Shown: positions 37,069-46,362, counted from the stretch's first letter. The stretch is 64,000 nt of DNA from Halomonas llamarensis (GCF_023555005.1 NZ_JAMJPJ010000006.1:62001-126000); one strand, 5' to 3'. Made by a program: numbers and translations. Notes: generated by a model from the letters alone, not told the origin.

Positions 37069-38772
37069 ATGACCTCGACTTCTGTCGCCTCGCCGAGCTT
37101 CGGTGAACTGGCTCTATTGCCTGCCGTTTTGTCCGCTGTTAAAACACAGGGCTACGAAACGCCCTCGCCGATCCAGGCGCAGACGATTCCTGCGCTGCTG
37201 GAAGGCCGCGATATGCTGGGCCAAGCACAAACCGGCACCGGCAAAACCGCCGCGTTTGCATTACCGTTACTGTCACGTTTAGAACTGACGCGCCGCGAAC
37301 CTCAGGTGCTGGTTATGGCACCGACCCGCGAGCTTGCTCAGCAGGTCGCCGCCTCGTTCAGTAAATATGGCCAAAACCTCAAAGGCCTTGAAGTTGCCAC
37401 CCTGTGTGGTGGTCAAGAGTATCGTGAACAGCTCGGCGCGCTAAAGCGTGGCGCACAAGTGGTGGTGGGTACCCCAGGTCGTGTGATTGATCACCTGGAT
37501 CGCGGTAGCTTGAAGCTTGATGGCCTCTCAGCGTTGGTGCTGGACGAAGCCGATGAAATGCTGCGCATGGGCTTTATCGACGACGTGAAGCGCGTGGTTG
37601 CCGATACCCCCAAAGACGCACAGCGCGTGTTCTTCTCAGCCACGCTGCCGCCGGAAATCGAGCGCATCGTTAACCGTTATTTAGTCGATCCGGTGAAGGT
37701 GGCGATTGAATCGGGCACCACTACCGGTGAGAACATCGAACAGCGTATCGTGCGCGTCGATGGCGGCGCTAAACTTGAAGCGCTGTCGCGTATTCTCGAA
37801 GTAGAGCCGGTCGATGGGGCCATCGTCTTTGTGCGCACCCGCGCTGCCTGCACCACGCTGGTGGAGCAGCTAACGGCACGTGGCGTGAATGCGGCAGGCC
37901 TCTCCGGTGATCTCGACCAGAGCCTGCGTGAGCGCACGATCCAGCGCTTAAAGCGTGGCAAGGTTGATGTGCTGATCGCCACCGACGTCGCCGCACGTGG
38001 TCTTGATGTGTCGCGTATTACGCACGTCATTAACTATGACCTGCCCCAGGATGCTGAAGCTTATACCCACCGCATCGGCCGTACCGGTCGTGCTGGGCGC
38101 AGCGGCATCGCAATTACCTTTGCCGGTTTCCGTGAAGGCCGTAAAGTTGGCTGGATGGAGCAGGCAACCGGTCAGAAAATGGCCGAAATGCCGCTGCCGG
38201 ATGAATCTGCTATTCGCGCCCATCGCGATGAAGTATTTCATCATCGCGTCATCGCCTCCTTAACCAAAGGTGCAGAAGAGCAGCGTGCGCTGATTGAGCG
38301 TTTGATCGAAGAGGGTTACGACCCCATTGAGCTGACCTGCGCCTTTGCCGCCATGGCCCGCGCTGACGAAACACCGATCGGTCGCCTGCAAGCGCCGCGC
38401 AAAGAGAAACCCTCGCGTGATGGCGGCGGCAAGCCAGCGGGTCGTCGCGAGCGTAGCAGCGCCCCGAGCGAAGGCATGACCCGCTATCGTGTCTCCGTCG
38501 GCCATAAAGACGGCGTTAAGCCCGGTCAGTTAGTTGGCGCATTGGCAAACGAAGGCGGTATCGAAGGCGCGCGTATCGGTCGCATCGATATTCGCAACGC
38601 CTTCTCCGTCGTTGAGTTACCCAACGGCTTGCCAAGCTCGATTCTGGCCAAAATGTCGCGTGCTCGTGTTGGCGGTCGTCCGTTGGAAATCAGCGAAGAC
38701 AGTGCCCCGGAACGCGCGCCGCGCCGCCGCCAAGATGGCGAAGCGCCCGCACGCCGCCGTGAGCGTGCGTGA
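37069..38772 (+). CDS. deaD: DEAD-box ATP-dependent RNA helicase, DeaD/CsdA-like
   Basis: 567 residues. The helicase core has Q motif SPIQAQTIPA, motif I AQTGTGKT, motif II VLDEADEML, motif III FFSATLPPE and motif VI HRIGRTGRAGR. A C-terminal DbpA-like RNA-binding domain (MTRYRVSVGHKDGVKPGQLVG) sits near residues 465-540, and an Arg-rich tail ends the protein. This layout matches DeaD/CsdA, which assists ribosome assembly and mRNA decay in the cold. It is preceded by a long leader. Confidence 0.92.
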   Translation: MTSTSVASPSFGELALLPAVLSAVKTQGYETPSPIQAQTIPALLEGRDMLGQAQTGTGKTAAFALPLLSRLELTRREPQVLVMAPTRELAQQVAASFSKYGQNLKGLEVATLCGGQEYREQLGALKRGAQVVVGTPGRVIDHLDRGSLKLDGLSALVLDEADEMLRMGFIDDVKRVVADTPKDAQRVFFSATLPPEIERIVNRYLVDPVKVAIESGTTTGENIEQRIVRVDGGAKLEALSRILEVEPVDGAIVFVRTRAACTTLVEQLTARGVNAAGLSGDLDQSLRERTIQRLKRGKVDVLIATDVAARGLDVSRITHVINYDLPQDAEAYTHRIGRTGRAGRSGIAITFAGFREGRKVGWMEQATGQKMAEMPLPDESAIRAHRDEVFHHRVIASLTKGAEEQRALIERLIEEGYDPIELTCAFAAMARADETPIGRLQAPRKEKPSRDGGGKPAGRRERSSAPSEGMTRYRVSVGHKDGVKPGQLVGALANEGGIEGARIGRIDIRNAFSVVELPNGLPSSILAKMSRARVGGRPLEISEDSAPERAPRRRQDGEAPARRRERA

Positions 38773-38955
38773 TCAGCTAGCGATCGAGCACTCGTGGGAT
38801 CTCGCGCCTGAAAAGGCATGAGTCCTGCAGTCTCGTCTGGCACAGTGCGTTATTTGTGCCGACTATATCGACCCCGTCGAGCATATCGCCGGGGTCGATA
38901 TCGGTTTTGAGGTCGGTGGCGATATCACCCGCGCCGCCGTGGTGATACTGAAGTG
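38765..38955 (+). pseudogene. nfi: Relic of endonuclease V (nfi)
   Basis: Starting at a GTG that overlaps the deaD stop, the frame reads EHSWDLAPEKA, hits TGA at 38819-38821, and continues in the same frame as VLQSRLAQC then IAGVDIGFEVGGDITRAAVV. The last block matches the conserved N-terminal part of endonuclease V, including the catalytic Asp. Similarity ends after about residue 60, and the remaining 150 residues of the enzyme are absent. An in-frame stop plus 3' truncation marks it as a decayed gene for deaminated-base repair. Confidence 0.8.
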
Positions 38956-39066
38956 GTTACCTAAACGCGTACTCGGGGGTGTCAAGCTGCTATATTCGCG
39001 TTAGCAGCCGTTTAGCTGTTAAGCTTGCAAATGATTGTTTTTCCCATGACGAAAGAGGAGTGAACG

Positions 39067-39567
39067 ATGCCACAAGTGACTCGCGCGGGTGAACCGATGG
39101 AAGTGGCCGGCACATTGCCGACAGTAGGGGAGACGGCTCCGGCATTGACGCTGACCAACGTTGAGCTAAAAGACGTGACGCTTGACGATTACACTGGCAA
39201 GCGCAAAGTGTTGAATATTGTGCCGAGTGTTGATACGCCGACGTGCGCCACGTCGGCGCGGCGCTTTAATGAGCTGGCTTCAGAGCTGCCCAATACGGTG
39301 GTGCTGGTGATCTCGGCCGATTTGCCGTTCGCGACACTGCGTTTTTGCGGTGCCGAAGGCTTGGACGATGTGGAGACGCTCTCGACGTTTCGCCATTCGG
39401 AATTTCGCGAAGCCTGGGGCGTAGCGTTCAAGAATAACCCGATGGAAGGGCTCTGCGCTCGGGCGGTGGTCGTGCTTGATGCTGACAACCGTGTGCTGCA
39501 TAGCGAGCTGGTCAGCGAAATCAAAAACGAGCCGGATTATGACGCTGCCCTCGCTGCTTTAAAATAG
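39067..39567 (+). CDS. tpx: Thiol peroxidase
   Basis: A 166-residue atypical 2-Cys peroxiredoxin that reduces alkyl hydroperoxides using thioredoxin. The peroxidatic Cys60 lies in [16 protein letters not shown] and the resolving Cys94 in LRFCGAEGL. agaggag precedes the ATG. It converges with the glutaminase-like gene, seven bases apart. Confidence 0.96.
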   Translation: MPQVTRAGEPMEVAGTLPTVGETAPALTLTNVELKDVTLDDYTGKRKVLNIVPSVDTPTCATSARRFNELASELPNTVVLVISADLPFATLRFCGAEGLDDVETLSTFRHSEFREAWGVAFKNNPMEGLCARAVVVLDADNRVLHSELVSEIKNEPDYDAALAALK

Positions 39568-39574
39568 GCGCTGC

Positions 39575-40255
39575 TTAGCCGTGCTTATTAACATGGCGGT
39601 TTGCCGCTCTCACCAAGGCGTTGATAAGGCGCTGCTGAGGGCGGTTAAACAAGAGCCATTCAGGATGCCATTGCACACCAATTAAAAAGTCGTGATTTCT
39701 CGACTCTATCCCTTGTACCAGCCCATCTCGGTCGCGTGCCACAATATCAATGCCTTCCCCCGCGCGGTTTACCGCTTGATGGTGGAGACTGTTGACGCGG
39801 CACCACGTGACCCCCAAAAAATGATGCAGCTTGCTATCTCCTACGATATCCACAGTCTTACGCGGTAATACCGTACGTCGCTGTTTTAGCCCTTCGTGGG
39901 TGGTGTAAATATCGGGGTCCAGCGTGCCGCCTAGGTGTATGTTAAGTAGCTGTGCGCCACGGCAAATGCCCAGTACAGGGGTTTGTTGTGGAATAAAACG
40001 TTCGAGTAGTGCCAGTTCCAGCTCATCTCGCTCGGGGTCGACGCGCACATCAAGTTGGACTTCAGCATCGTAAAGGTGAGCCTGAATGTCATCCCCGCCG
40101 CCGATGATTAAACCATCAAGGCGGTCCGGGCGTGGGCGAGAAGGGGAGAGCCGAACCGGGCGGCCGCCGTGTCGCCAAACGGCAAACCAGTCGAACCACC
40201 AAGCCAGGCGGCTTTTGCGATCAGACGTTGTAATTCCAATGATAGGGCGTGGCAT
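39575..40255 (-). CDS. Class I glutamine amidotransferase / gamma-glutamyl-GABA hydrolase-like
   Basis: A 226-residue PuuD-like hydrolase. The catalytic triad is Cys98 in GICRGAQLLN, and His197 and Glu199 in GVQWHPEW; GGGDDIQAHLY is the typical N-terminal loop. PuuD enzymes cleave gamma-glutamyl bonds. It lies 130 bp downstream of an amidoligase gene on the same strand, a pairing that suggests they make and break the same gamma-glutamyl amide. No polyamine-pathway genes are nearby, so a role in putrescine breakdown is not supported by context. Confidence 0.87.
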   Translation of the reverse strand: MPRPIIGITTSDRKSRLAWWFDWFAVWRHGGRPVRLSPSRPRPDRLDGLIIGGGDDIQAHLYDAEVQLDVRVDPERDELELALLERFIPQQTPVLGICRGAQLLNIHLGGTLDPDIYTTHEGLKQRRTVLPRKTVDIVGDSKLHHFLGVTWCRVNSLHHQAVNRAGEGIDIVARDRDGLVQGIESRNHDFLIGVQWHPEWLLFNRPQQRLINALVRAANRHVNKHG

Positions 40256-40385
40256 TCAGTGGCACTCTCTGTATAAATTCGGTCTATAAAGCTTGTCTAT
40301 CTCTTCAGTCCACAATATCTGTCATCTGTCGGTAAGACCGGCCTACCTGGGCTGGTTTAAGCGAGCGAGTTAAGGGCAGGGCCCG

Positions 40386-41399
40386 TTAGGGGCGTCGGCG
40401 TTGCCACCAGCGGCGGATATGCTCCGGCCAGCGAATATAAAAAGGCCGATTTTGGTCACGGATGTACGCTGCGCAACGTTTGGCCAGTTTGTCGCTGTCC
40501 GCGGCGAGCTCTTCAACGCTGACCCAGCGGTTCCACTCTGTCACGGCTCCCCAGTTCGGCTCGGATAACTGCGCGTTAGGTAGGCGGTAATGGAACGTGG
40601 GGCGCGGTTTGGTGAGCTTGCTGTGCAGCAATTTATGCGGGTGGTCCGGGCAGCAGTGAGCAAATAGCGGCAACATATCCAGTTCACGGTTGCGTGTGGG
40701 GTTATCGTATAAGTAATCGTCGATCAATGTCTTGAGGTCAGGCTGATAAGACGCGGCGAGAATCTTAAGTGCATACTCCTTGGGAAACGGGTTGGCGTGG
40801 GGCAGTACTTCGCGTGTGATGTCGACGTTGATCTCCTCGCGCAGCCAAGGGGCGAGCAGCACATAAGCGCGTAGCATCGATAGCAGGTAGTCAACATCGA
40901 GCGCGGCGGCTTCTGGGTTTAAATGCAAGCCAAACCCGTAGAGAAGGCTGGCATCCGTGCCTTTGGCGCCGTGTTCGCGCAGGGCCTCGAAAAGTTCGTC
41001 AAGCTTGGGTAACGCATCCCATGGCACTGGCGGACAAACAATCTCGGTGGGTACCAAGCCGGTCACCATATCGCCGATCAATTCGCGGGTTTTTTGGTGA
41101 AATTCCACGCGCATCTGGTGCTGTTGGCGCGCCCATTCCGTATCAAGGTAAGCGCTATCATCCAAGATTTTGCTATCCGGGTGAGCGTATTGGGTATCGA
41201 GCTCAATACTGAAATTGCCCCAGCGCGTATCGTTGACCTGTAGCCGATGGGGGCTGACAACGTTAAGCTCACCGCCGAATACATCACTGACAAGCTGCGC
41301 CGTATCGCGGGGCGGCAAGCCGGCAAATTCAATTTCAACGCCGACTCGGCGGGGTTGGCCGTCAGTATTGACCTCGGCGGGTGGAGTTTTCAGCGCCAT
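40386..41399 (-). CDS. Amidoligase family protein (glutamine-synthetase-like fold)
   Basis: A 337-residue protein of the Amidoligase_2 family. The N-terminal RRVGVEIEFAGL (acidic residues about 22 and 24) and FSIELDTQYAH, and the later YGFGLHLNPE, are the metal- and ATP-binding motifs of this glutamine-synthetase-like superfamily. Such enzymes are predicted to join amines or amino acids to gamma-carboxyls. ATG 41399 has cagga seven bases upstream; the TTG reading from 41423 is an extension. An Arg/Trp-rich tail closes the protein. The substrate is unknown. Confidence 0.82.
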   Translation of the reverse strand: MALKTPPAEVNTDGQPRRVGVEIEFAGLPPRDTAQLVSDVFGGELNVVSPHRLQVNDTRWGNFSIELDTQYAHPDSKILDDSAYLDTEWARQQHQMRVEFHQKTRELIGDMVTGLVPTEIVCPPVPWDALPKLDELFEALREHGAKGTDASLLYGFGLHLNPEAAALDVDYLLSMLRAYVLLAPWLREEINVDITREVLPHANPFPKEYALKILAASYQPDLKTLIDDYLYDNPTRNRELDMLPLFAHCCPDHPHKLLHSKLTKPRPTFHYRLPNAQLSEPNWGAVTEWNRWVSVEELAADSDKLAKRCAAYIRDQNRPFYIRWPEHIRRWWQRRRP

Positions 41400-41505
41400 C
41401 TCGAGATCCTGTGAAGTGAACAAATGAAGCGCTCAGCCTATCATAGAAGGATGCAGGGCGGTGAATGCCGTCTTGACGAGGAATGCCAAGAGTGAGGAGA
41501 GTGAC

Positions 41506-43845
41506 GTGCGACAGCACACAACGGCAGTTAATGTGGCTGCCTCCATTAGGCGGGGCATGGTCGGGATACTGCTTGTGTTCTGCCTGCTCGCTCCGCAAGC
41601 CTCCGCGCAGTTGGTCTCGATACCTGGGCTCAATAGCGGTGACGAGCAAAGCACGGAGGTCAGCAACGCATCGTTTCAGCAGTCGTTGGATGATGTGGTC
41701 ACGATGCTGGAAAACGAGCAGCAGCGCGAGCAACTGTTACAGTCGTTGAAAGAACTGCAAACGGTGAACGCAGCCATGCAGGACACGAGCATTGGGCCCC
41801 AAGGCTTGTTGGGGGCATTGGCTGACACACTCACCGATCTTGGTGAGCAGGTACAAGGCGGCGATTCGCCTGCCAATCAGTGGTCGCAGCAACTCACTCG
41901 CGGCGTTGAAGGGCTAAACGCATTAAGTCGTAGCGTCAGTCGGAGAGAGCTAATTCGCACGGCGGCAGATGGCGCTGTGCTGGCGGTGATTTGGGTGATG
42001 TTATTGGTGGTGATGATTGCCTTGGGGCGGTTAGTGGCCACCCGCCAAAGTTGGCCGCATGATTTACCCCGAGACCCACCCGGTTGGCTGCTTGCGGTAC
42101 ATTTTTTGCGCCGTATGCTTCCCTGGGTACTATCGTTTGCCGTCGTTTTAGGGGTGGGGCAGCTGCTGCCACACAGTCCAGGGCGGGCGTTGGTACAAGT
42201 CATCGCGTACGTTTGCGTTTGTGGGCGTGCGCTCTCCGTTGTCTTTGAAACTGTTATCGCGTTCTTTAGTCGCGGCCACCGCTTTACGGCGGTGCGTTTG
42301 CTACAACAACGCGCATTGCGAGCGTTATTTGCGATTGGCGCGCTGATTGCGCTGGGTGATGCCGTTAGCTCTAATCGGCTAGTCACAATGTTAGGGGATG
42401 ATCTTTCCGGGCTGGTATCGGTACTCGCCAACATGATCGCCGCGCTGATTTCGATTCGGTTTATCTTCAAGTTTAAGCGCCCCATCCGCCATTTGATTTG
42501 CAATCGTCCGTATTATCAACGTCGAGACGCTAGTACTACCATCGAGCTTATCCGAGCGCTGGGCGGGTTGTGGCATATCCCGGCGCTATTGCTGGTGGTG
42601 GGGTCGCTACTGGCGATTTTTATCACCGCAGGCGATGTGGGTACGGCGCTGGCACGCTCGATTGTTTCCGCTAGTCTCTTGGTACTTACGCTGGTGGTAA
42701 CGGGCCTTTTGCGTCGTCATGCTGAACGTATGAGCAAACGGCGTTATCACCGCCGTCATCGCTACAGCGAATACCGTAAGCGCTTGGAGCGTTTTGGTTT
42801 TGTGTTGGCACATATCTGTGCGTGGGGTGTCTTTGCTGAGCTTTTTTTCCAGGTGTGGGGCGGGTCGCTTTTTGGCCTTGGCCAGCAGGGGGTCACGAGT
42901 GCCTCTATTGGAAAGGCGCTTTTGAGTCTGGGAGCAACGATACTGTTCGCATGGCTGGTATGGATTATCGCGGACACGGCGATTCAACGTGCGCTCATTA
43001 CCTCGTCCCGTTCACGCGGGCGTCGCGTTAACAAGGCTCGGGCGCAGACCATCACGCCGATGATTCGTAACGTGATTTTTGTCGCGATTTTGATTATCGC
43101 CGGGATTGCCGGGCTAGCGAACTTGGGAGTTAACGTCACTCCGCTGCTTGCCGGTGCCGGTGTGATTGGTTTAGCGCTCGGTTTTGGGGCGCAAACCTTA
43201 GTGCAGGATCTGATTACCGGTATTTTTATTCTGATCGAAGACTCGCTGGCGGTAGATGATTTCGTCGAAATCAACCGCCACATGGGAACGGTTGAAGGGC
43301 TGACGCTGCGCACGGTTCGGTTACGCGACCTTGACGGTGTCGTCCACATCATCACATTTAGCCGCATCGAGTCGATTCACAATATGTCACGGCAATTCGG
43401 CATTGCGTTGATGAAAGTTCGGATTCCGTTCGATATGGAAATCGACGCGGCGACGACGCTGATGCAAGAGACCGCCCAAGCGCTACGCCAGGACCCGATG
43501 ATGCGCCACCATATCTGGTCGCCGCTGGAGATGCAGGGCATTGATGCCTTCGAAGATGGCTGCCCGATTTTGCGTATGCGCTTTCGCACCGCGCCGGAAA
43601 TGCAGTGGGACGTCGCGCGGGCGTTTAACTTGTTGTTGAAACAGCGCATGGAAGCACAAAAGATCGATCTCGGCGTGCCGCGCTTGAGCGTCAATATGGA
43701 GGCGCGCGCCGAAACTGTAAACGACGCGCAAGCAGGTGCGGAAGAGGCGGACGATACTGCCTTAAGCCGCCCACAAGCGCATACACAGGGCGAACCCAGC
43801 GGCAAGTCCCGCACACGTGCCAATCCCGAAGGTGGCAACGAATAG
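41506..43845 (+). CDS. Large MscS-family mechanosensitive channel
   Basis: About 779 residues. A signal peptide (ending PQASAQ) leads to a periplasmic coiled-coil stretch (to about residue 150), then some ten hydrophobic helices. The MscS core follows, with the pore helix VTPLLAGAGVIGLALGFGAQ, IEDSLAVDDFVEI and the cytoplasmic beta domain. This size and layout are like YbdG/MscM-type channels that release solutes on osmotic downshock, fitting for a halophile. GTG 41506 follows gaggag; a frame from 41461 is an extension. The last 84 bp overlap the tail-to-tail neighbour. Confidence 0.88.
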   Translation: MRQHTTAVNVAASIRRGMVGILLVFCLLAPQASAQLVSIPGLNSGDEQSTEVSNASFQQSLDDVVTMLENEQQREQLLQSLKELQTVNAAMQDTSIGPQGLLGALADTLTDLGEQVQGGDSPANQWSQQLTRGVEGLNALSRSVSRRELIRTAADGAVLAVIWVMLLVVMIALGRLVATRQSWPHDLPRDPPGWLLAVHFLRRMLPWVLSFAVVLGVGQLLPHSPGRALVQVIAYVCVCGRALSVVFETVIAFFSRGHRFTAVRLLQQRALRALFAIGALIALGDAVSSNRLVTMLGDDLSGLVSVLANMIAALISIRFIFKFKRPIRHLICNRPYYQRRDASTTIELIRALGGLWHIPALLLVVGSLLAIFITAGDVGTALARSIVSASLLVLTLVVTGLLRRHAERMSKRRYHRRHRYSEYRKRLERFGFVLAHICAWGVFAELFFQVWGGSLFGLGQQGVTSASIGKALLSLGATILFAWLVWIIADTAIQRALITSSRSRGRRVNKARAQTITPMIRNVIFVAILIIAGIAGLANLGVNVTPLLAGAGVIGLALGFGAQTLVQDLITGIFILIEDSLAVDDFVEINRHMGTVEGLTLRTVRLRDLDGVVHIITFSRIESIHNMSRQFGIALMKVRIPFDMEIDAATTLMQETAQALRQDPMMRHHIWSPLEMQGIDAFEDGCPILRMRFRTAPEMQWDVARAFNLLLKQRMEAQKIDLGVPRLSVNMEARAETVNDAQAGAEEADDTALSRPQAHTQGEPSGKSRTRANPEGGNE

Positions 43846-44199
43846 CCATGTGCCCCGAAAGCGCCACCAGCGGTTATACAGCGTGACGGCGTGGCTGACG
43901 CGGTCAACGAGTTCATCATGGCGTGAAATCGCGTTATCTGGTGGCAAAGAGAAGTCGTTAGCCACGTTGCCTTGCCAGTGGGCCGCGTGGGTTAGCCCCA
44001 GGCGAGCACGCAAGCGGCCAATATCGCTAACCGTTGTGTGTGTACTATCATAGACTTCGCGGCGCTCGGGGATGGCTAACACCGCTTCGGCATCTTGCTT
44101 TAAGGCGCTGTGTTGGCACGCTGCAATGGCGCTTTGTAGCTCCTGCGGCGTAGCATGGGGGGGTAGCGCTAGGCGCTGGTACAAGTCACGCATAGGCAA
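43762..44199 (-). CDS. Membrane protein with degenerate J-like domain
   Basis: A 145-residue protein. Residues 1-70 resemble a J domain at both ends (MRDLYQRLALPPHATPQEL, then LAIPERREVYDS), but the HPD tripeptide is absent, so it should not stimulate DnaK ATPase. A basic linker leads to one membrane helix (about residues 115-140). It is encoded 32 bp downstream of a true J-domain protein gene on the same strand, and its 3' end overlaps the MscS gene in antiparallel. The family is not otherwise recognised. Confidence 0.65.
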   Translation of the reverse strand: MPMRDLYQRLALPPHATPQELQSAIAACQHSALKQDAEAVLAIPERREVYDSTHTTVSDIGRLRARLGLTHAAHWQGNVANDFSLPPDNAISRHDELVDRVSHAVTLYNRWWRFRGTWLFVATFGIGTCAGLAAGFALCMRLWAA

Positions 44200-44231
44200 A
44201 TTAGGTACCCGTGGCTGTTGTTAAGCGTCAT

Positions 44232-45221
44232 TTATCGATAGGTTTGCATCAAGTAATCATACGCATTTTTGATGCGTTGAAAACGCGCTGAGGCCAGCGC
44301 CACTTGCTGCTCGCTCTCAGAGAAAAAGCGATCAGGGTGGTGCAGTTGCGCCATACGCCGATAGGCACGGCGGATATCGCTTCGGTTAGCGCCCTGGGTA
44401 AGGCCAAGGACTGCTAGCGCCCGCGACGTTCGATCCGGCGGCGATTGGGGACGCGGTTTGTATTGTTGATAGCGTTTTTCGTGGTGTTGGTGACGCTGCT
44501 GATGGCGTTGATCATCACGTTGGCGCTGTTGAGAATCTTGCTGTTTTTGCTGGCGTCGGCGCGCTTTCTCTTGCTGAGCACGTTCACGCTTGGCTTTTGC
44601 GTGTTCTTCGCGCTCTTGGCGGCGGCGCTGCTTTTCCTGCTCGCGCTCTTGGTGCTGTGCTTGCTGCTGCCGCTCGGCTTCTTCTGCACGCGCTTGGGCC
44701 TGTTCCTTTTCGGCGGCTTCTTGGGCCTTACGCTCATAATATTGAGGGTCGTGACGTTTCCAGTAAGCCTCGGTGCTAATATCTTCCGGTGCCTTTAGTG
44801 CTTCACCGGTGAGCTCTTTAAACAACGTGCTGAGCGTCTCAGGTACTACCCCTAAAAGGTCGGCAAGAAAGCGTAATATATAATGATTGGCCAGTGAGAG
44901 CGTGCCGTCGTCGGTCGCCAAGGTAATCGCCTGATGCATAATGCTAAGGCTGCGCTCTTGCGAGCACTCTTTGCGCAGCACTTCTGACGCAAGCTGAATC
45001 GCCTGCAAATCTTGGCGTTGGGCAATTTCCATCACCGGGTCTATGTCATGGCCGTGGCGAAATGGCGCGGTAACTTGCGCGAGCCGCCGGCGTCGTTGGC
45101 CTTCGGTAATCGGTTGGCGGTTAACCAGAACCCACGCCAGCAGCAGCAACGTTGCCGTATCCACTTGGCTGCGGCTTTGAAGCAGCACCAGCTCAAATGG
45201 GGAAAAACGGGCAATCGACAT
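44232..45221 (-). CDS. J-domain protein with charged coiled-coil
   Basis: A 329-residue co-chaperone-like protein with the J domain at the C-terminus (about residues 268-329; HPD at 295-297 in QLHHPDRF). That position is inverted relative to DnaJ. The N-terminal half is helical with no recognised domain. Between them, roughly residues 155-255, lies a Glu/Gln/Arg/Lys-rich coiled coil. ATG 45221 has a ggag site seven bases upstream; the TTG reading from 45239 is an extension. It likely recruits DnaK to a specific client. Confidence 0.82.
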   Translation of the reverse strand: MSIARFSPFELVLLQSRSQVDTATLLLLAWVLVNRQPITEGQRRRRLAQVTAPFRHGHDIDPVMEIAQRQDLQAIQLASEVLRKECSQERSLSIMHQAITLATDDGTLSLANHYILRFLADLLGVVPETLSTLFKELTGEALKAPEDISTEAYWKRHDPQYYERKAQEAAEKEQAQARAEEAERQQQAQHQEREQEKQRRRQEREEHAKAKRERAQQEKARRRQQKQQDSQQRQRDDQRHQQRHQHHEKRYQQYKPRPQSPPDRTSRALAVLGLTQGANRSDIRRAYRRMAQLHHPDRFFSESEQQVALASARFQRIKNAYDYLMQTYR

Positions 45222-45508
45222 TCCCAGGCTCCAGGGCAATGGGGTAAATAGCAGGCAATGGTCGCTTTACACGCAGCAGATGGCAAGCCTCAAGCGCCTA
45301 ATGTCGAACGGTGGTCGACCCGGCCAGCGTTAACTCAGCGCAGTATGTCCATGGGTCCTTAAGTAAAATTGAGCCTTAAGCCCATTGAGTCGTATGCGTC
45401 AGGTCAACGTAGTCGGTATTGCAGGATTAGGGCATGGAAACTCGCCCAAGAGACAGCTACGCTTTAAGTAAACGTGCTTTTTACCAAAAATAAGCGGAGG
45501 AATGCTAG

Positions 45509-46198
45509 ATGCAAGCTGCCGATATTATGACTCATGATGTGATTAGCGTTGGTCCGGATGACGACGTTAATGCGATTGCCAAGCTGTTGCTGGCTCACCG
45601 TATTAGTGCCGTGCCCGTTGTGGATGACCAACTGAAAGTGATCGGCATTGTGTCAGAAGGCGATCTGATGCGTCGCGTCAAAGATGAGAGCGGCGAAGAG
45701 CGCTCTTGGTGGCTTTCCCTGTTTGCCGGGCAAAAAGACCCAGGTGAGTACGTTAAATCGCACGGGCGTAAAGCCAGCGAGGTGATGACCCCCAACCCTT
45801 TCACCATTGATGAAAGCACGCCGCTGCATAAAATTGCGCGTCTGCTAGAAAAGCACCGCATTAAGCGCGCTCCCGTGGTCAGTGGCAATAAATTGGTCGG
45901 TATTGTTAGCCGTGCCAACTTACTTCAAGGCCTTGCAAGCGCTGAGGTGACCAACGCTGAAGCCCCGAGTGACGACCGTGCCATTCGCGAAGCCATACTC
46001 AAAGAGGTCGATGACAATACCGGTGTGCGCGTTGCAGGAATTAGCATCATTGTGAGCGATGGCGTAGCGGAGCTTTGGGGTTTGGTCGAATCTAGCGAGC
46101 AGAAAAAAGCCGTCCAAGTCGCCGCTGAAAACACCCCCGGCGTTAAACAGGTCGAAAACAACCTGGGTTTGGTGCCTAAAGGCGTAGGCGGCTATTAA
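45509..46198 (+). CDS. CBS-pair and BON domain protein
   Basis: 229 residues. Two CBS motifs (about 1-65 and 85-145: MQAADIMTHDVISVGPDDDV, and ASEVMTPNPFTIDEST) form one adenosine-nucleotide-binding Bateman module. A BON domain follows (about 155-222: VRVAGISIIVSDGVAELWG), a fold that binds phospholipids or proteins. No signal peptide, so it should be cytoplasmic. agcggagg precedes the ATG. It probably senses energy charge or a nucleotide messenger, but the partner is unknown. Confidence 0.88.
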   Translation: MQAADIMTHDVISVGPDDDVNAIAKLLLAHRISAVPVVDDQLKVIGIVSEGDLMRRVKDESGEERSWWLSLFAGQKDPGEYVKSHGRKASEVMTPNPFTIDESTPLHKIARLLEKHRIKRAPVVSGNKLVGIVSRANLLQGLASAEVTNAEAPSDDRAIREAILKEVDDNTGVRVAGISIIVSDGVAELWGLVESSEQKKAVQVAAENTPGVKQVENNLGLVPKGVGGY

Positions 46199-46305
46199 CG
46201 AGCCATCACGTAACGCGCATTGAGTGATCATACTGCCGATAAACTCGGCGGTTTTTATTGCCACTGAAGCAATATTCCTATACAAGATTGTCATTATTGA
46301 GGGTG

Positions 46306-46335
46306 TTGACGTACAATGATTGTACGAACTAATTT
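46306..46335 (+). promoter_or_regulatory. Promoter with palindromic operator in the spacer, photolyase cassette
   Basis: TTGACG at 46306-46311, then 18 bp, then TAATTT at 46330-46335. The spacer is largely filled by the palindrome cgtacaat-g-attgtacg (46310-46326). An operator between -35 and -10 on a slightly long spacer is typical of MerR-type control. The light-responsive LitR/CarH regulators belong to that family and often control cryptochrome genes. The regulator identity is inference. Confidence 0.55.
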
Positions 46336-46362
46336 TGCTCTCATCCCCAATGTGACGATGCC

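Noticed and set aside
41877..42503. Minus-strand open frame of 208 codons
   Set aside because: It lies wholly within the MscS channel gene, has no ribosome site and shows the Ser/Thr/Pro/Arg bias typical of an antisense shadow in a high-GC gene.
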